Shown here: positions 23,084 to 33,992 of the stretch, in pieces | How positions within the stretch are numbered: the first letter of the stretch is position 1 | Layout: the number at the start of each line of letters is the position of its first letter | Source: Campanula takesimana | Lineage: Eukaryota; Streptophyta; Magnoliopsida; Asterales; Campanulaceae | Reading direction: 5' to 3' | Assembly (NCBI GenBank): GCA_026119855.1 | Contig: JAOWBW010000598.1 | Location: forward strand, 372,001-436,000 | Length of the DNA stretch: 64,000 bases | Position numbers and translations under genes: made by a program | Notes under the pieces: generated by a model | Database searches by the model: none | What the model saw: only the letters and a program-made list of their open reading frames with translations | What the model was told of the DNA's origin: nothing

Positions 23084-25849
23084 TGTGAGAGCCCGCGCCC
23101 GAGAAGATCGGATCACCGCGAAATGACCGCCCGTGAAAGCCGTTCGCGCCCGTCTCGTGCTGATGCGCTTTTGGAAATGCGCTCGGTTCTCACACAATGG
23201 TTTCCTCTTGATGCTGTGATTTGATTGCAAGAGTCGCCACCTCATTTTGATTTTAGGAAAAATGAAGAAAAAACCTTTTTTGAGAAAATGGGTTCGGGGG
23301 CTAAGTTACGAGAAGAGAAGGGGTTAGGCACTCTTCTCGCCCGTGATGGTCTCTATATGCGTGCCACTTATATTCAATTTTATGCCTTTTAATTTGGATT
23401 TTATGCCCTACCAAAAAATGGTGATGAAATATATATGGAGGTCTTCCTATTCTAGGAAGTTTCATTTTTATTCACAACCGGGAACTCGGTTTGAGTGGAT
23501 TCCCCGATTGGTTTTCAAGAATGGTTTTGATCATATCAAGCAATAATACATCCACGGGAGGGGATATTACACAATTACACATATAAAAAAATAGGGGAGA
23601 CAAATCCCACAAATAATAATAAATATCCTCGACGGTGCTTTTGTTGATTTCGGTGACACTTTCCGTCCCCGAGCCGTCGTACCTGTCCTAAAATCAATCC
23701 GATTCCAAAACTAAAAATTGGGGGTTAATCCCTGAATACTAGGTATCACAAGGGAGTTTTTGTAGACTTTTTGGACCAAGTTTAGGCCCCAAACACATGC
23801 AATAAAGTTGATCACAAAATTCAGCCCAGAAAAGGCAAACAGAAACCTTAGCATGTTTATCACCAATTTTCACCATCTTAGCTTGCGAGTCTGACAAAAC
23901 CCAAAGAACAAAAGTTTAATACCACGCATAAAATATGAAGATCCAAAAAATTTGGAGTTCATATGATGAATTTTAGTGGTTCAAAAGGTTTCTGACATTT
24001 CAATGTCAGAAACTGGAAGTGCAGAATCTGAATTTTTGAGTTTGAAATATATGTTTGAAAGGAGCACTTCCAATGATAAAAAAAAATGTATAAAAAATAT
24101 GATAATCATCCTGAGTTCGTTTAGAACAAAATCCATGTTTTGATCTTTGTCCAGAAAATTATTTTTCATCAAGTTTGAAGCCCAAGAACACAGCAAGGTA
24201 CCACAGTGAATAAACAACTCAGAATCACTGAGACCCAAATTTATGCATGAAAATATGATCTAGGCATGGAATATGAACATGAAAGTTTAGGATCATATAT
24301 TTCAACATGTTATGAACAACTTTTGTTATTTTATCTAAACCATAAAACCACTCTAAGATGGATTTACAAGCTCATCAAAATCAAGACTCTATACAGAAAG
24401 TAAAAACTGATTATATGAGGCATGATTATAGACCACAAAACACTACTATATCTTCAAACCAAGGCATGAAACTCAAGGAATTTGATATTTAACATGTTAA
24501 AAACATTATCCAAGTGCTATTTCTCAACAAATAATGATTTTCACATGCATGATCATGAAGGAAAGCCAAAGAGGGCAGATTTACGCCCTTTGAGAGAAAC
24601 ATGAAGATTTTCATACACAAATTAAAGCATATGAATATTATGACTATTACGAACATATATAAACATAATAAACTGAGTATTAGCATCACATGATCATCAT
24701 TTATATACATAAACAAAGCTTTACAAAGCTAAAAAAAATATGGAAGATGAAGGAAACCTAGTCATTATTTGACTAGGTTCCAAACCACTCCCAATATTGC
24801 TTACATATCTAAAGAGCCAAGGTTTACATAGAGTTTTACCTAGCTTTTGAGATTATGGGTGCTCCCTTTGTCAACCAAGGGAAGACTTTTTTTTTCTTTT
24901 TGCTTTGTGTTTGATCAAAGTTTTGGCTTTGATGTGTTTTTTGTGGTTTGTTTGGTGATTTATGGGTGGTGTAGGGGTGGTGTATGAGTGGTGGTGTGGT
25001 GATGGTGTGGTGGTGGTGTTCTTGTTGAGAGAGAATGAGAGTGGAGGATGGTAGGGTTTTTTTTTTCTTTTTGTTTTTGTGTCTCTCCTTTTTGAAATGG
25101 ATGAGAGTGGTGTATATAGGAGGAGGGAGGTGGTAAATTGGTTGTAACTTGGAGGGGGAGGTTGTAAATCGGTGGATTCATCATCTATCCTTATTGACTA
25201 AGGCTTAAAGTCATCTTCCTTATCTCTGTTCCGGCTTTCCGCTCCGCAACTGCTCCGTTGTGCGCGTCTCCGGTGTCCCGGTTGTCCGCGAGTCCAACAT
25301 GAAAGTTGCTCGGAATATTTTTCTGGTCAGGCCGGTATATCTGAAATATTTTTATGAGCAAGGAACGACAATAATATATTTTTTGCTCTTCTTGACCAGT
25401 TGATAAGATATTTTGAGATATTTTCCAATTTGGATAACCATCTTTCCGGCTCCGGCTTTCCGCTCCGTCGTGCGCGCTCCGGTGTCCCGGTTGTCCGCGG
25501 GCCCAACATGAAAGTTGCTTGGAATAATTTTGTGGTCACACCGGTATATCTGAAATATGTCAATTAGCAAGGAAAGGTAATAATATATTTTTAATGCACA
25601 GAATGGATAACAGCGAGCAGTTCGGGGGGTTGCGGGCCCCGTTTCCGGTCCCGCACCTCGAAAAACGAAATTTTTGCCTGTTTGCTCGTTTTTTCGCTCT
25701 GATCATGAATTTGAAGTCCGTTTATCCATTCGATGCACCGATAAGGCTCACGGCAGTCCCGCACAGCCAAGTCGAGGGTTTTAGGTCAATTTTCGGGTTT
25801 AGACCGATTCAAGGTGGGTTTTTAGGGGTGCGAGATCAGGGTATCTACA
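23084..25849 (-). repeat. 3' LTR of element D (about 2.77 kb)
   Basis: On the minus strand it starts TGTAGATACCCTGATC at 25849 and ends GGGCTCTCACA at 23084. It shares the internal agagtcgccacct and gggttcggggg blocks with the B and G LTRs. A minus-strand TATA motif lies at 25113-25118. A 210-bp imperfect tandem duplication spans about 25231-25595. The left boundary rests on the TG...CA rule only. Confidence 0.7.
25231..25595. repeat. Imperfect tandem duplication of about 210 bp in the D LTR
   Basis: Both copies carry ccggctttccgctccg, caacatgaaagttgct, ggtatatctgaaatat and gcaaggaa in the same order, separated by about 210-221 bp with small indels. Confidence 0.75.
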
Positions 25850-25862
25850 GAGCCCCTCGTCG
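25850..25862 (-). other. Polypurine tract of element D
   Basis: On the minus strand CGACGAGGGGCTC abuts the LTR, matching the tract of element B. Confidence 0.7.
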
Positions 25863-25949
25863 AATCTCCTGGTTAAAGGGGATTCTACGATTCAGTAAGA
25901 GACACTCGATCTCGTCTAGGGTGTAACGGCTGGGTCCAAGGTAGGACTT

Positions 25950-25986
25950 CCTACGTATCTCTTTCGAGAATCAAGCCCCGTAGTTC
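25950..25986. other. M1 hairpin, copy 3 (element D)
   Basis: Outer arms CCTACG/CGTAG with inner TCTC-tttc-GAGA. Confidence 0.6.
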
Positions 25987-26041
25987 TAACTCAAACTATC
26001 AATCAAACACAGACAATGGTCGGTTCCGGTTTCCCGGTTTA

Positions 26042-26080
26042 CCTACGTATCTCTCTCGAGAATCAGACCAAACGTAGTTC
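26042..26080. other. M1 hairpin, copy 4 (element D)
   Basis: Outer arms CCTACGT/ACGTAG with inner TCTC-tctc-GAGA. Confidence 0.6.
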
Positions 26081-26201
26081 AGGTTTATTAAAATTTAAAG
26101 CAGGGGGTAGCATTGAGATGCGATATCTCTTTGCTGGGGATAGGGGTTGGCATTGAGACATGGTTATGAGAATGGGCGACTGAGCTCACCAAGGTAAGCT
26201 G

Positions 26202-26241
26202 CCTACGTATCCCTTGCGGGAAGCAAATCGCGGCGTAGTTC
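26202..26241. other. M1 hairpin, copy 5 (element D)
   Basis: Outer arms CCTACG/CGTAG with inner TCCC-ttgc-GGGA, a paired change relative to copies 3 and 4. Confidence 0.6.
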
Positions 26242-26286
26242 TGGGGAGGTACAACTCGGGCCCCCGAGATGACCAAGGTGGAATAA

Positions 26287-26800
26287 CATAACTTCAACTG
26301 GGGAACGTACGACGTTGCGTAGTTCGGGGGAGGTAATCTCGGGCGCCCGAGAAGACCAGGGTGGAACAACATAGCATTGCTGGGGAGTTGCATTGAGAAG
26401 CGAAGTCTCTTTGCTGGGGGGTTGGTATTTGACCAACAAATTGCGAGAATTGGCGACTGAGTCCAACGTTGTGAACTGCCTACGTATCCCGCCGTGGGAA
26501 TCAAGTTGAGTCGTAGTTCTGATTAGAACCGACTCGAACAATTAAGAGAAGGTTTAAGACCAACACGACTCAAGGGTTGACGCAAGGTACAATCCGAGTA
26601 AAGGGTGCATTGAGATTTGATCTCTCTTTGCAAAGGGATGGAAATCATGAAGGGAGAACGTACGACGCTGCGCAGTTCGTGGAGATAATCTCGGGCGCCG
26701 GAGAAGACCAAGCTGGAACAACATATCTTTTCAAAAGGGGGACCTACGACGTTGCGCAGTTCGGGGGAAGTAATCCCGATCTTTCGAGAAAACTAGGGCA
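26287..26800. repeat. Diverged repeats around the palindrome TCTCGGGCGCCCGAGA
   Basis: Three related blocks (near 26300, 26660 and 26745) read cgtacgacgttgcgtagttc, then a purine-rich spacer and a hairpin near aatctcgggcgcccgagaa, then gaccaxggtggaacaac in the first two. The first hairpin is a perfect 16-bp palindrome and the second has one mismatch. Confidence 0.6.
26479..26519. other. M1 hairpin, copy 6 (element D)
   Basis: Outer arms CCTACG/CGTAG with inner TCCC-gccgt-GGGA. Confidence 0.6.
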
Positions 26801-27400
26801 ATAAACAACTGAAACCATTTATGTACACAAACTAAAATCAAGGATATGCTGAATTCTGCGCCGTCCAGATTCTTCTGCCTTTGTTTTTGCTGTGTGATGA
26901 GATTTTTGTACTTTTTTAAGCGAGAGACCACCGCTTTGTGTGATCCACTGGTGCTGTTTTAACCCCGACTGATTCTTTTTTGCTATTGGGAGGGATAACA
27001 GGATTGGCTTCGTCCGTTGATCTGCAAGTTAGCTTTGCATGCAGTGGAAGATGTGATTCACACAGATAAAAATTGGATTATTCTGACCGAACACAATCTT
27101 TCTTTTATTCTGAAATTCTGGATACTCTTTTTTTTTTATAAATGACACCGACTCGCGATTAATGACCAACACTGAATCAAGCCTGGATTTCAGAGGGCGG
27201 CTGCGGTTATATTCATGATAAAGGGGACAAGATTCAATGCCTAGGGATGGGGACAAGGAAAATGTCAGCTTTTCTAAGAGCCGCCGTACGGACGACTGAC
27301 ACCTTCTGCTGGGTTTTTGACTTTTCGAACCTTGCTTTTGGCTAGGGGGGACGGGGAGACAACCCCTTTTGGAATACTGATGATTTAGGCCGAGTTTTTG
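26801..27400. other. Spacer upstream of the D antisense ORF
   Basis: No credible coding region on either strand. It contains one gccgtacgg word near 27286. It leads into the TATA box at 27407 and is presumably promoter-proximal DNA for the plus-strand ORF (inference). Confidence 0.4.
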
Positions 27401-27406
27401 GGAGGT

Positions 27407-27413
27407 TATAAAA
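27407..27413 (+). promoter_or_regulatory. TATA box of the D antisense ORF
   Basis: ttataaaaggggagg lies 88 nt before the preferred start codon. The following leader is pyrimidine-rich. A TATA motif sits in the same relative place in element G (39532). Confidence 0.6.
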
Positions 27414-27500
27414 GGGGAGGGGGAGCTCTTCTTATTTCTCACACCAACCAACTTCTCCTTCTTTCCTGCTTTGCATCCTTTAGCTCATTTCCCTTCTAAA

Positions 27501-28610
27501 ATGGCTAATCTTGGCCAGACCCTGGTTAACATCGAAGAATACCGGGTAGGACTCGACTGCTGGGTGAATTCATACCCAAATAATGTACGAGCGGTGCTAG
27601 AAGAAAACTATCATTTCAAGTTGCTCTTTACTCTGAGGAAGCTTCCCATTCAGTGGGAGATGATCCGCGGTGCTTCTGTTTTCTGGTCAACCCGGACCCA
27701 CTTGTTCAATTTCAATCAAGACGAACTGTGTCCCACCTTTGAGGAATTCTGCGCCATTACAGGCAATACCATTTACGGCGAGGCCATGGTGCCCACTTCC
27801 CGCAGGACACCTGCTCGGTGGCTCATTGAAACCTTCGGCTTTGATATTGACTTCTCAAGGGTTCTCCTTCATGGGACCTACCTTGACATTACTTGCTTCC
27901 CCGAACTCTTTGGCGAGGCTGACCCTCATAACCCGGTGTACTCCGACCGTAGGGACTTTGCCTTGGTTATGTGTCTATTTGCAGAGATGTTTTTCGTTTC
28001 TTACGATGGCTTCATCGACTCAAGGATGGTGGACATCGTTGATTCTTGCAAGCGTGGTGCCGGCAACGTGATGACTGTCCTCTTGACTGAGACTTTGCAT
28101 GGGCTGGACGGCTACTATCCCAGAGGTTATGCTTTCACGTCGGGCAGCCCCATTCTATTGCAGATCTGGCTTCAGGAGCATCTCAAGATCATTCGGCCGG
28201 TGTCGAATCCAGACTATACCCCTTCTATGCTTCCAAGGCGAGGTTTATACAGGCAAAACTGCACTACCGTCAAGGAGTGGGTTGGACACTTTTGGCGGAT
28301 CACATCGGCAGACATCACGTGGGTGCCTCCGCGTTGGGGTTTGAGCAGGTATCTCATTAAGAGTGCGGGTCATTCCTTCATCTGGCTGGCTGGGCTTCGC
28401 TCCACCACTTTCTACTTGGGCCAACGGGTGGCTCGCCAGTTCGGACAAGTCCAAGGGATCCCCTTTTCTGACCTTCCCATCACAGATAATTTACCGGTGA
28501 GTACCAACATATGCAACTTGATCAAAGAGGTTTGGTATCAGAATGGTGCACACATCGGTCGAGGCATGCGCCGGGGTGAAGGGGACACATTTTATGAACC
28601 CACTTTGTAA
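27501..28610 (+). CDS. Plant-mobile-domain-like ORF, antisense to element D pol
   Basis: Uninterrupted plus-strand frame opposite to the element's own genes. The ATG at 27501 (aaaATGGC) is chosen because element G also starts its copy with ATGGC; an in-frame ATG ten codons earlier (27471) is possible. The protein is about 369 residues. It resembles the plant mobile domain (PMD) by its N-terminal W...T...FNF...E...TFEEFCAI pattern, followed by a mid-region FAEMFFVSYDGFIDSRMVDIVD, ETLHGLDGYY and a C-terminal WVPPRWGLSRYL. PMD-related and other extra ORFs, some antisense, have been reported in plant Ty3/gypsy elements. Molecular role unknown. The assignment is from motif memory, not a profile search. 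Confidence 0.65.
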   Translation: MANLGQTLVNIEEYRVGLDCWVNSYPNNVRAVLEENYHFKLLFTLRKLPIQWEMIRGASVFWSTRTHLFNFNQDELCPTFEEFCAITGNTIYGEAMVPTSRRTPARWLIETFGFDIDFSRVLLHGTYLDITCFPELFGEADPHNPVYSDRRDFALVMCLFAEMFFVSYDGFIDSRMVDIVDSCKRGAGNVMTVLLTETLHGLDGYYPRGYAFTSGSPILLQIWLQEHLKIIRPVSNPDYTPSMLPRRGLYRQNCTTVKEWVGHFWRITSADITWVPPRWGLSRYLIKSAGHSFIWLAGLRSTTFYLGQRVARQFGQVQGIPFSDLPITDNLPVSTNICNLIKEVWYQNGAHIGRGMRRGEGDTFYEPTL

Positions 28611-29079
28611 TATCTTGAGTGGTTGGGCCCTCAAATTGCTGAAGAAACCGCTACCATTGCAGCTTTGGTACTGGAGCTCGTAGGTCCAGAAATTCTGTCT
28701 GGGGATTACTATTCCCAGATAACAGGGCCGACAGTTTTTCAGAATTAAATTGGCAGGAGTCAACCACGCAGCGGTCATCGATCCGGACGCCGCAGAAATG
28801 ATCGGGGCTCAACTTCAAGGAACACCCAGCCTGATGCAACGAACTCTGAGAATCAAAGGGGAGAAAGCTTGACGGGTCCTTATCCGAACGTGTTCGATCG
28901 TCTCAGTCCCTGAATAAAGTTTCAGTTATTTTCGCTTTAATCCTTGGTTGCCACGCCAAGATGATGTGTTTTTATTTCAAAGTTTGTTGTGTTTGTTTTT
29001 CCTTTTGAATGTAATGTTTGCAAGTTCAACGTGGGGAATAAAAAGCTTTCTTTACTTTTAATGACCGACCCGAAGGTTG

Positions 29080-29117
29080 CCTACGTTCCTCTTTAGAGGC
29101 CCAGGTCAACGTAGTTC
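29080..29117. other. M1 hairpin, copy 7 (element D)
   Basis: Outer arms CCTACGT/ACGTAG with inner CCTCT-tt-AGAGG, a perfect stem. Confidence 0.65.
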
Positions 29118-29145
29118 GACACAGTTACATGAAATTTTGCGCGCC

Positions 29146-29195
29146 TCCTGTTTTTTACCTAGAACTGCCCTTTCGGGTTTTCACCTCTAGTGGGG
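29146..29195. other. M2 hairpin, copy 3 (element D)
   Basis: cctgttttttacctagaac, then a gccctttcgggttttc loop region and cctctag; CTAGA pairs with TCTAG. Confidence 0.5.
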
Positions 29196-29257
29196 CTGCC
29201 TTTTTTTTTTTTTTTTTTTTTTTCAGACTCGATAGGAAACACAAATCTCTGCGTCTT

Positions 29258-30185
29258 CTACGCATAATACTTCTTCAATTTGCTGAGGTTGCAAGGCTGA
29301 ACAAGGTCTTCTCCAAATTCAGTTTGCAGGAACACGGCTCCACCAGACTGTATCTTCTTGACAATGTAGGGGCCCAACCACGGAGACTTCCATTTCCCTC
29401 GGGGGTCGACATAACTTGGTGGCTTTTCTCGCAGCACAAGATCTCCCATTTTGATATTGCGGTCTTTCACTTTCTTGTTAAATGCTCTGGCAATTCTGCG
29501 CTGGTACGCACGATTGTGCTCAAGGGCCAACAACCGCTTTTCATCGAGCAATGCTAACTCTTCATGGCGACTTTGTAACCAATCAACTTCAGACACTTGA
29601 TTCTCAAGTAGCACTCTCATAGAGGGGATTTCAAGCTCAATCGGGAGAACTGCTTCCATGCCATATGCAAGTGAATAAGGAGTAGCCCCAGTCGGTGTCC
29701 GAACAGACGTGTGGTATCCCCACAAGTCTAAAGGCAGCTTCTCGGACCAATCTTTTCCAGTGATAGCCATCTTTCTAATGATGTTCTCTAGGGTTTTGTT
29801 TGCCGCTTCTACCGCTCCATTGGCTTGGGGTCGATAGGGGGATGACTTGTGTCTGACCACCCGGAATTCGTCAAGCAATCGGTTGACTTCCCCTTCAAAG
29901 TGAGTTCCATTATCTGAGATCATCTCATAAGGGACCCCATATCTGTAGAAAATGTTGGTACGAATGAACTCGGCTACCTTCTTGGCATTCAAAACTTTGT
30001 AAGCAGCGGCCTCAACCCACTTGGTGAAGTAATCGATAGCTACGAGCACGTATTCTTGCCCACCCGAACCTTTCGGTTTGACCTGACCAATAACATCTAT
30101 CCCCCATGTGGAGAAAGGCCAAGGAGCAGTTGATTGATAAAGAACGTGTGGCGGCAGATGTTGTAGACTAGCGTACCGCTGACAC
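29258..30185 (-). pseudogene. Integrase of element D
   Basis: The minus-strand frame 29258-30049 covers the catalytic core (VAIDYFTKWVEA, MISDNGTHFEGE, PYRPQANGAVEAANK, giving the D, D and E positions) and the C-terminal region (LVLREKPPSYVDPRGKW, LGPYIVKKI). It ends LSKLKKYYA. The same frame is open through 30050-30185, joining the zinc-binding region. It is separated from the RNase H frame by a one-base difference at about 30188. No chromodomain follows, as expected for the Tat clade. Confidence 0.85.
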
Positions 30186-30188
30186 TGA

Positions 30189-31481
30189 TCACAGTTTTCG
30201 CACTTTCATCATACAATCCTTTTCCATCGTGGTCCAGTAGTACCCTTGCCTCACTATCTTCTTAGCGAGCATGTGCCCATTCATGTGGGGTCCACACAGT
30301 CCCCCATGGATTTCATCCATGATTCTATTCGCCTCAGTCTTATCTACACAGAGCAAATTTGGTCCGTGATGATACCTTTTGTACAACTGATCTCCGGAAA
30401 TCACAAATTGGGAGGCCCATCTGCACATTGCAATCCTTGCCCTTTTGTCCCTTTCTGGAGGGTAGGTCCCATTCCTGAGCACATTCCATACGTCTGTATA
30501 CCACGGCTCTTCATTCTCTTCGCTTTCTAGCTCAATATCCAGGCAGTAGGCTGGGATTGATCTCTTACTAACCACAAACGGCTTTACCATAACATCTGCA
30601 GGGAATTCCTTGATGGAGGCTAGGGTAGCCAATGCATCTGCGAATCTGTTTCGGTCCCTTGGGAGATAATGGAATGAGATATCTGAGAAGCGTTCTGTGA
30701 GCGCTACCAGTCGAATATGATATTGCTGTAGTCTTGGATCCAGGATTTTCCATTTTCCCTCGACCTGATTGATGATCAAGGCGGAGTCCCCGAACACTTC
30801 AATTTCTTTGACCCCTCGATTTAATGCTTCTCCCAGGCCGGCGATGCAAGCCTCATACTCTGCTGTGTTATTCGAACAGTCGAAGTCTAACCGGATAGCA
30901 ATGGGCGAGTGCGCATCACTTGGATCAATGAGCAAGATTCCAATTCCGAAACCTCTCTTGTTGGCAGCCCCATCAAAGAAGAGTTGCCACTTATTCTCCG
31001 AACAATCAACAGTGTAGATCCCTTCATTGGGAAACTGAGCTTCTGGTCCGGGCTCAAGATCAAGAGCCAAATCTGCAAGCTGGTCTGCTATCACCCTTCC
31101 TTTAATGGACTTAGGCGTTGCGTAAGTCATATCAAACTCGCTTAATAGAAAAGCCCACTTGGCCACTCGATTGGACATGGTTGGCCTTTCGAGGATGTAC
31201 TTCACTGGATCCATTCGGGATATAATCTGGACAGGTAAGGATTGCAGATAAATTTTTAATCGCTTCGAGACCCAAACCAAACCGGTACATGCCTTTTCCA
31301 ACGCTGAGTAGTTCAATTCACTCCCTTGTAGATTTCTGCTAACAAAATAGATGGCACTTTCCACCCAGGAGTCCTCTTTTTCTTGTGCAAGCATTGCTCC
31401 TACTGCAGTATCAGTAACTGTTAGGTACAGTCGTAAGGGTTTGTACGAATGAGGTGGCGCCAAGACCGGTGGGCTTGTCAA
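30189..31481 (-). pseudogene. RNase H, archaeal-type RNase H and integrase zinc region of element D
   Basis: A 430-residue minus-strand frame. Residues about 1-125 are the ordinary RNase H of the RT module (LYLTVTDTAVGAMLAQE, YFVSRNLQGSELNYS, ALEKACTGLVW), which looks degenerate at catalytic positions as usual in this clade. Residues about 160-290 are the second, archaeal-type RNase H (WQLFFDGAANKRGFGIG, NNTAEYEACIAGL, VFGDSALIINQV). The end has the H2C2 zinc region (HGGLCGPHMNGHMLAKK). It is bounded by one-base frame breaks at both ends. Confidence 0.88.
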
Positions 31482-31518
31482 GTATTCTTTGACCTTTTCA
31501 AAAGCAATTTGGCATTCT

Positions 31519-32487
31519 TCATCCCATGATCGATCGGTGTCCTTTTTTTAGGAGCTTAAAGAGCGGTTCACACATCATGGTTAACTGCCGTATGAATCTG
31601 CTAATGTATTGAATCCTTCCCAAGAAACCTTTCACCTCTTTTTGAGTTCGAGGTTGAGGCATTTCTGTGATGGCCTTTATTTTGTCGGGGTCGACTTCAA
31701 TCCCTTTTTCAGTTACCAAGAAACCTAAGACTTTGCCTCGGACAGTACCGAATGTGCATTTAGCAGGATTCAATTTCATGTGGTACTTCCGCAACCTTTC
31801 GAAGAACTTTCTGAGGTCAATCAGATGCTGAGCGCCTTCTTCAACTGAGTGCACAATCATGTCATCCACGTAGATTTCAAGCTCTTTGTGGATCATGTCA
31901 TGAAAAAGGGTCGTAGCACCTCTTTGATAAGTGGTTCCGGCATTTTTAAGACCGAAAGGCATCATAGTATAGCAGAACGTCCCCCACGGGGTGATGAAGG
32001 AAGTTTTCTCTTGATCTTCTACTGCCATCTTAATTTGGTTATAACCCGCCATTCCATCAACGAGCGACTTCACTTTGTGCATTGCAACCGAGTCCACCAA
32101 AATGTCAATATTTGGTAACGGGAAATCATCCTTCGGGCAAGCCTTGTTAAGGTCTCTGAAATCAACACATATCCGGACTTTGCCGTTCGCCTTTTCAACT
32201 GTGACCATATTGGACAACCATTGGGGATACTCCACAACTCGGATGAAGCCTACTTGTAGCAGCCTCTCGATCTCCTCTTTAACCTGAAGGGCCCACTGTG
32301 GCTTGATTCTGCGTAGTTTCTTCTTGACCGGTTTGGCATCAGGAAAGGTAGGAATTCGGTGTTCCACGATCGTCAGATCTAACCCTGGCATGTCTTCATA
32401 CGACCAGGCAAACACATCAACAAATTCTTTGAGTAAACTGATCAGCTGTTCCCTGTCAGCCCCTTGCATGAAGCTCCCGATCTTCAT
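31519..32487 (-). pseudogene. Reverse transcriptase of element D
   Basis: A 322-residue minus-strand frame with the conserved series VCVDFRDLNKACPKDDFPLP-like (here VRICVDFRDLNKACPKDDF), MAGYNQIKM, TPWGTFCYTMMPFGLKNAG and the catalytic YVDDMIVHS. It finishes with the connection region CTFGTVRGKVLGFLV. The frame is lost at a run of seven A on the minus strand (about 31542-31548). The catalytic residues themselves are intact. Confidence 0.9.
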
Positions 32488-33570
32488 TTCTTTGACTTCT
32501 TCATTCAGCCCCAGATTGATGGTAGACAGATTTTCCCACAGGCTTCTAATTTTCGTTCCCCACGCTGTTTTGCTAACCTGCTTAACTCGATTAAATAGTC
32601 TTTTTCATCTTGACTTATGTTTTTTAAAGATTCATGATTAACTTTAGTTGTTGTTAAATTTTCATTTGTTAATCATTTTTTAAAATATTGGCAACCGAGG
32701 AGTAAGCGGAAATAGAGGGAACTTCATTCACAAAAGAGGGGAGTACAAGCTCGGCGACCGCGTCGAGGTCCTCGACAGTGAGGTCCTCTTCGGGAGTCCC
32801 GGAAACAACATTAGATAGCACAAAGGGTTCAAAAGCGGGGCCATCAGGGCGAACATAACCAAACTGCTCCACCAGAGTGTCAGTAGTAGCGAGCGGGCCA
32901 GTGGTTCTGGACCAGTTATTAAGTGGTGCCACTGCCGGCTTGAGGTGCTTCACCGGGTCATAAGCTTCACCATTACCATTTTCGATCATAACCACATATC
33001 CGTCTTCAAGACCAATTCCTTCAAACAACCCGAAGACATCATCTTCTTCATCAATATTCCACGGAATAATCGGGTCCAGTTGCTTATAGGAACTGCCCAC
33101 ATCAAAGTTTTCATCGACCATCTTGATATTCTCAAATACTTCCCATCCAGCATGAGGCTTTTCATTAATGCCAATAACTGTCTCAAAAGGCATAACATAC
33201 GCGACATCTTCAACTTTGCAAACAAAAATCCCTTCCAGGACTTTTCATAAGGACGGAGTGGGGGGAGCTTATAGGTCCTTCCACTTTTGATAGCAGTCTG
33301 TCTCTCCCTTTTCTGACGTAAAGCTTCGGCGATTTCGGCAGGAGTCGGTTTTTAGCCAAGCCCAAAAGGAAGGAAGAAAAATGGAACACCATCCTTGATA
33401 GGTTCAATACACCCTTATTGCTCTTTTCCAAGCCCCATCATAGGAAGGAACTTCATCTTCTTGACCATATTCAAGGCCATTGCGTCTCCATACCTGGTCC
33501 GCTTTCTACCAATTAGATCGGTCTCCTGACATATTCAATAGCATGGATCCGATCTTGTGGGATCACTTCA
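32488..33570 (-). pseudogene. Protease-RT linker region of element D
   Basis: Minus-strand frames 33210-33431 and 32669-33193 (acidic, with a GIGLEDGYV segment and an EDLDAVAELVLPSFVNEVP segment) correspond to the linker of element G (44880-45635, EDMEAIAERVFPFFVNE). An Asn/Glu-rich stretch precedes the RT. Stops and frame changes interrupt it. The role of this linker is unknown to me. Confidence 0.6.
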
Positions 33571-33576
33571 AACCAC

Positions 33577-33992
33577 TCAAGAAGATGCCAGTATCTTTGT
33601 GCTCAATTCCCAAATCGGGAGGTCATAAACTTGCGTATCATCTTGGGCATGAACTACCACTACATGATTGTCGTGGATGAACTTGATGCACTGATGGTAG
33701 GAGGAAGCTACCCCTCTTACTCCATGGATCCAAGGGCATCCCAAGAGTAGACTGAATGAGGACTTGATATCAATCACTTGAAATTCAATCGGCATGACAA
33801 GAGGGCCAATGGTGAGAGTGAGAAGGACAACACCCAGAACACAGCGACTGGTGCTATCGTAAGCACGAACCACTTGAGAAGATGGGGCCAAATCAGTTAT
33901 CTTGATTCCCAAATCTGCGAGAACATGCACGGGGCATGCATTTACTGATTATCGATCAAAACACGAGCTAAGTGCTCACCTCCGACCCCCAA
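33577..33992 (-). pseudogene. Aspartic protease of element D, broken near the active site
   Basis: Minus-strand sequence matches the retropepsin-like region of element G (VVRAYDSTSRCVLGVV, FQVIDIKSSFSLLLGCPWIH). The active-site stretch just before it (about 33935-33985) reads RVLIDNQ and then a stop, so the catalytic loop is damaged. The rest of gag is cut off by the gap. Confidence 0.75.

Larger units (their letters stand above)
28611..29257. other. Convergent intergenic region of element D
   Basis: Lies between the 3' ends of the plus-strand ORF and the minus-strand pol. It carries one M1 hairpin and one M2 hairpin within 120 bp, followed by a 24-nt T-run (about 29201-29223). A cleavage or termination role for the two opposing transcripts is a plausible inference. 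Confidence 0.5.
23084..33992 (-). mobile_element. Element D: Tat/Ogre-type Ty3/gypsy element, 5' end lost in the gap
   Basis: Minus-strand order: the 3' part of protease, a linker, reverse transcriptase, RNase H, a second archaeal-type RNase H, integrase, a convergent plus-strand ORF, the polypurine tract and the 3' LTR. Two RNase H domains are diagnostic of the Tat clade. The gag, primer site and 5' LTR would lie in or beyond the run of N, so no target duplication can be checked. It interrupts the gag of a copia element. Confidence 0.85.

Noticed and set aside
31540..31550. Programmed ribosomal frameshift at the A-run in element D pol
   Set aside because: The downstream frame would need a +1 rather than the usual -1 slip, and a second one-base break occurs near 30188. 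Mutation or sequencing error is simpler.
32488..33570. Ogre-type intron between protease and reverse transcriptase
   Set aside because: Ogre elements are known for an intron near here, but in D and G the interval still reads as a conserved coding linker and I could not identify paired splice sites.
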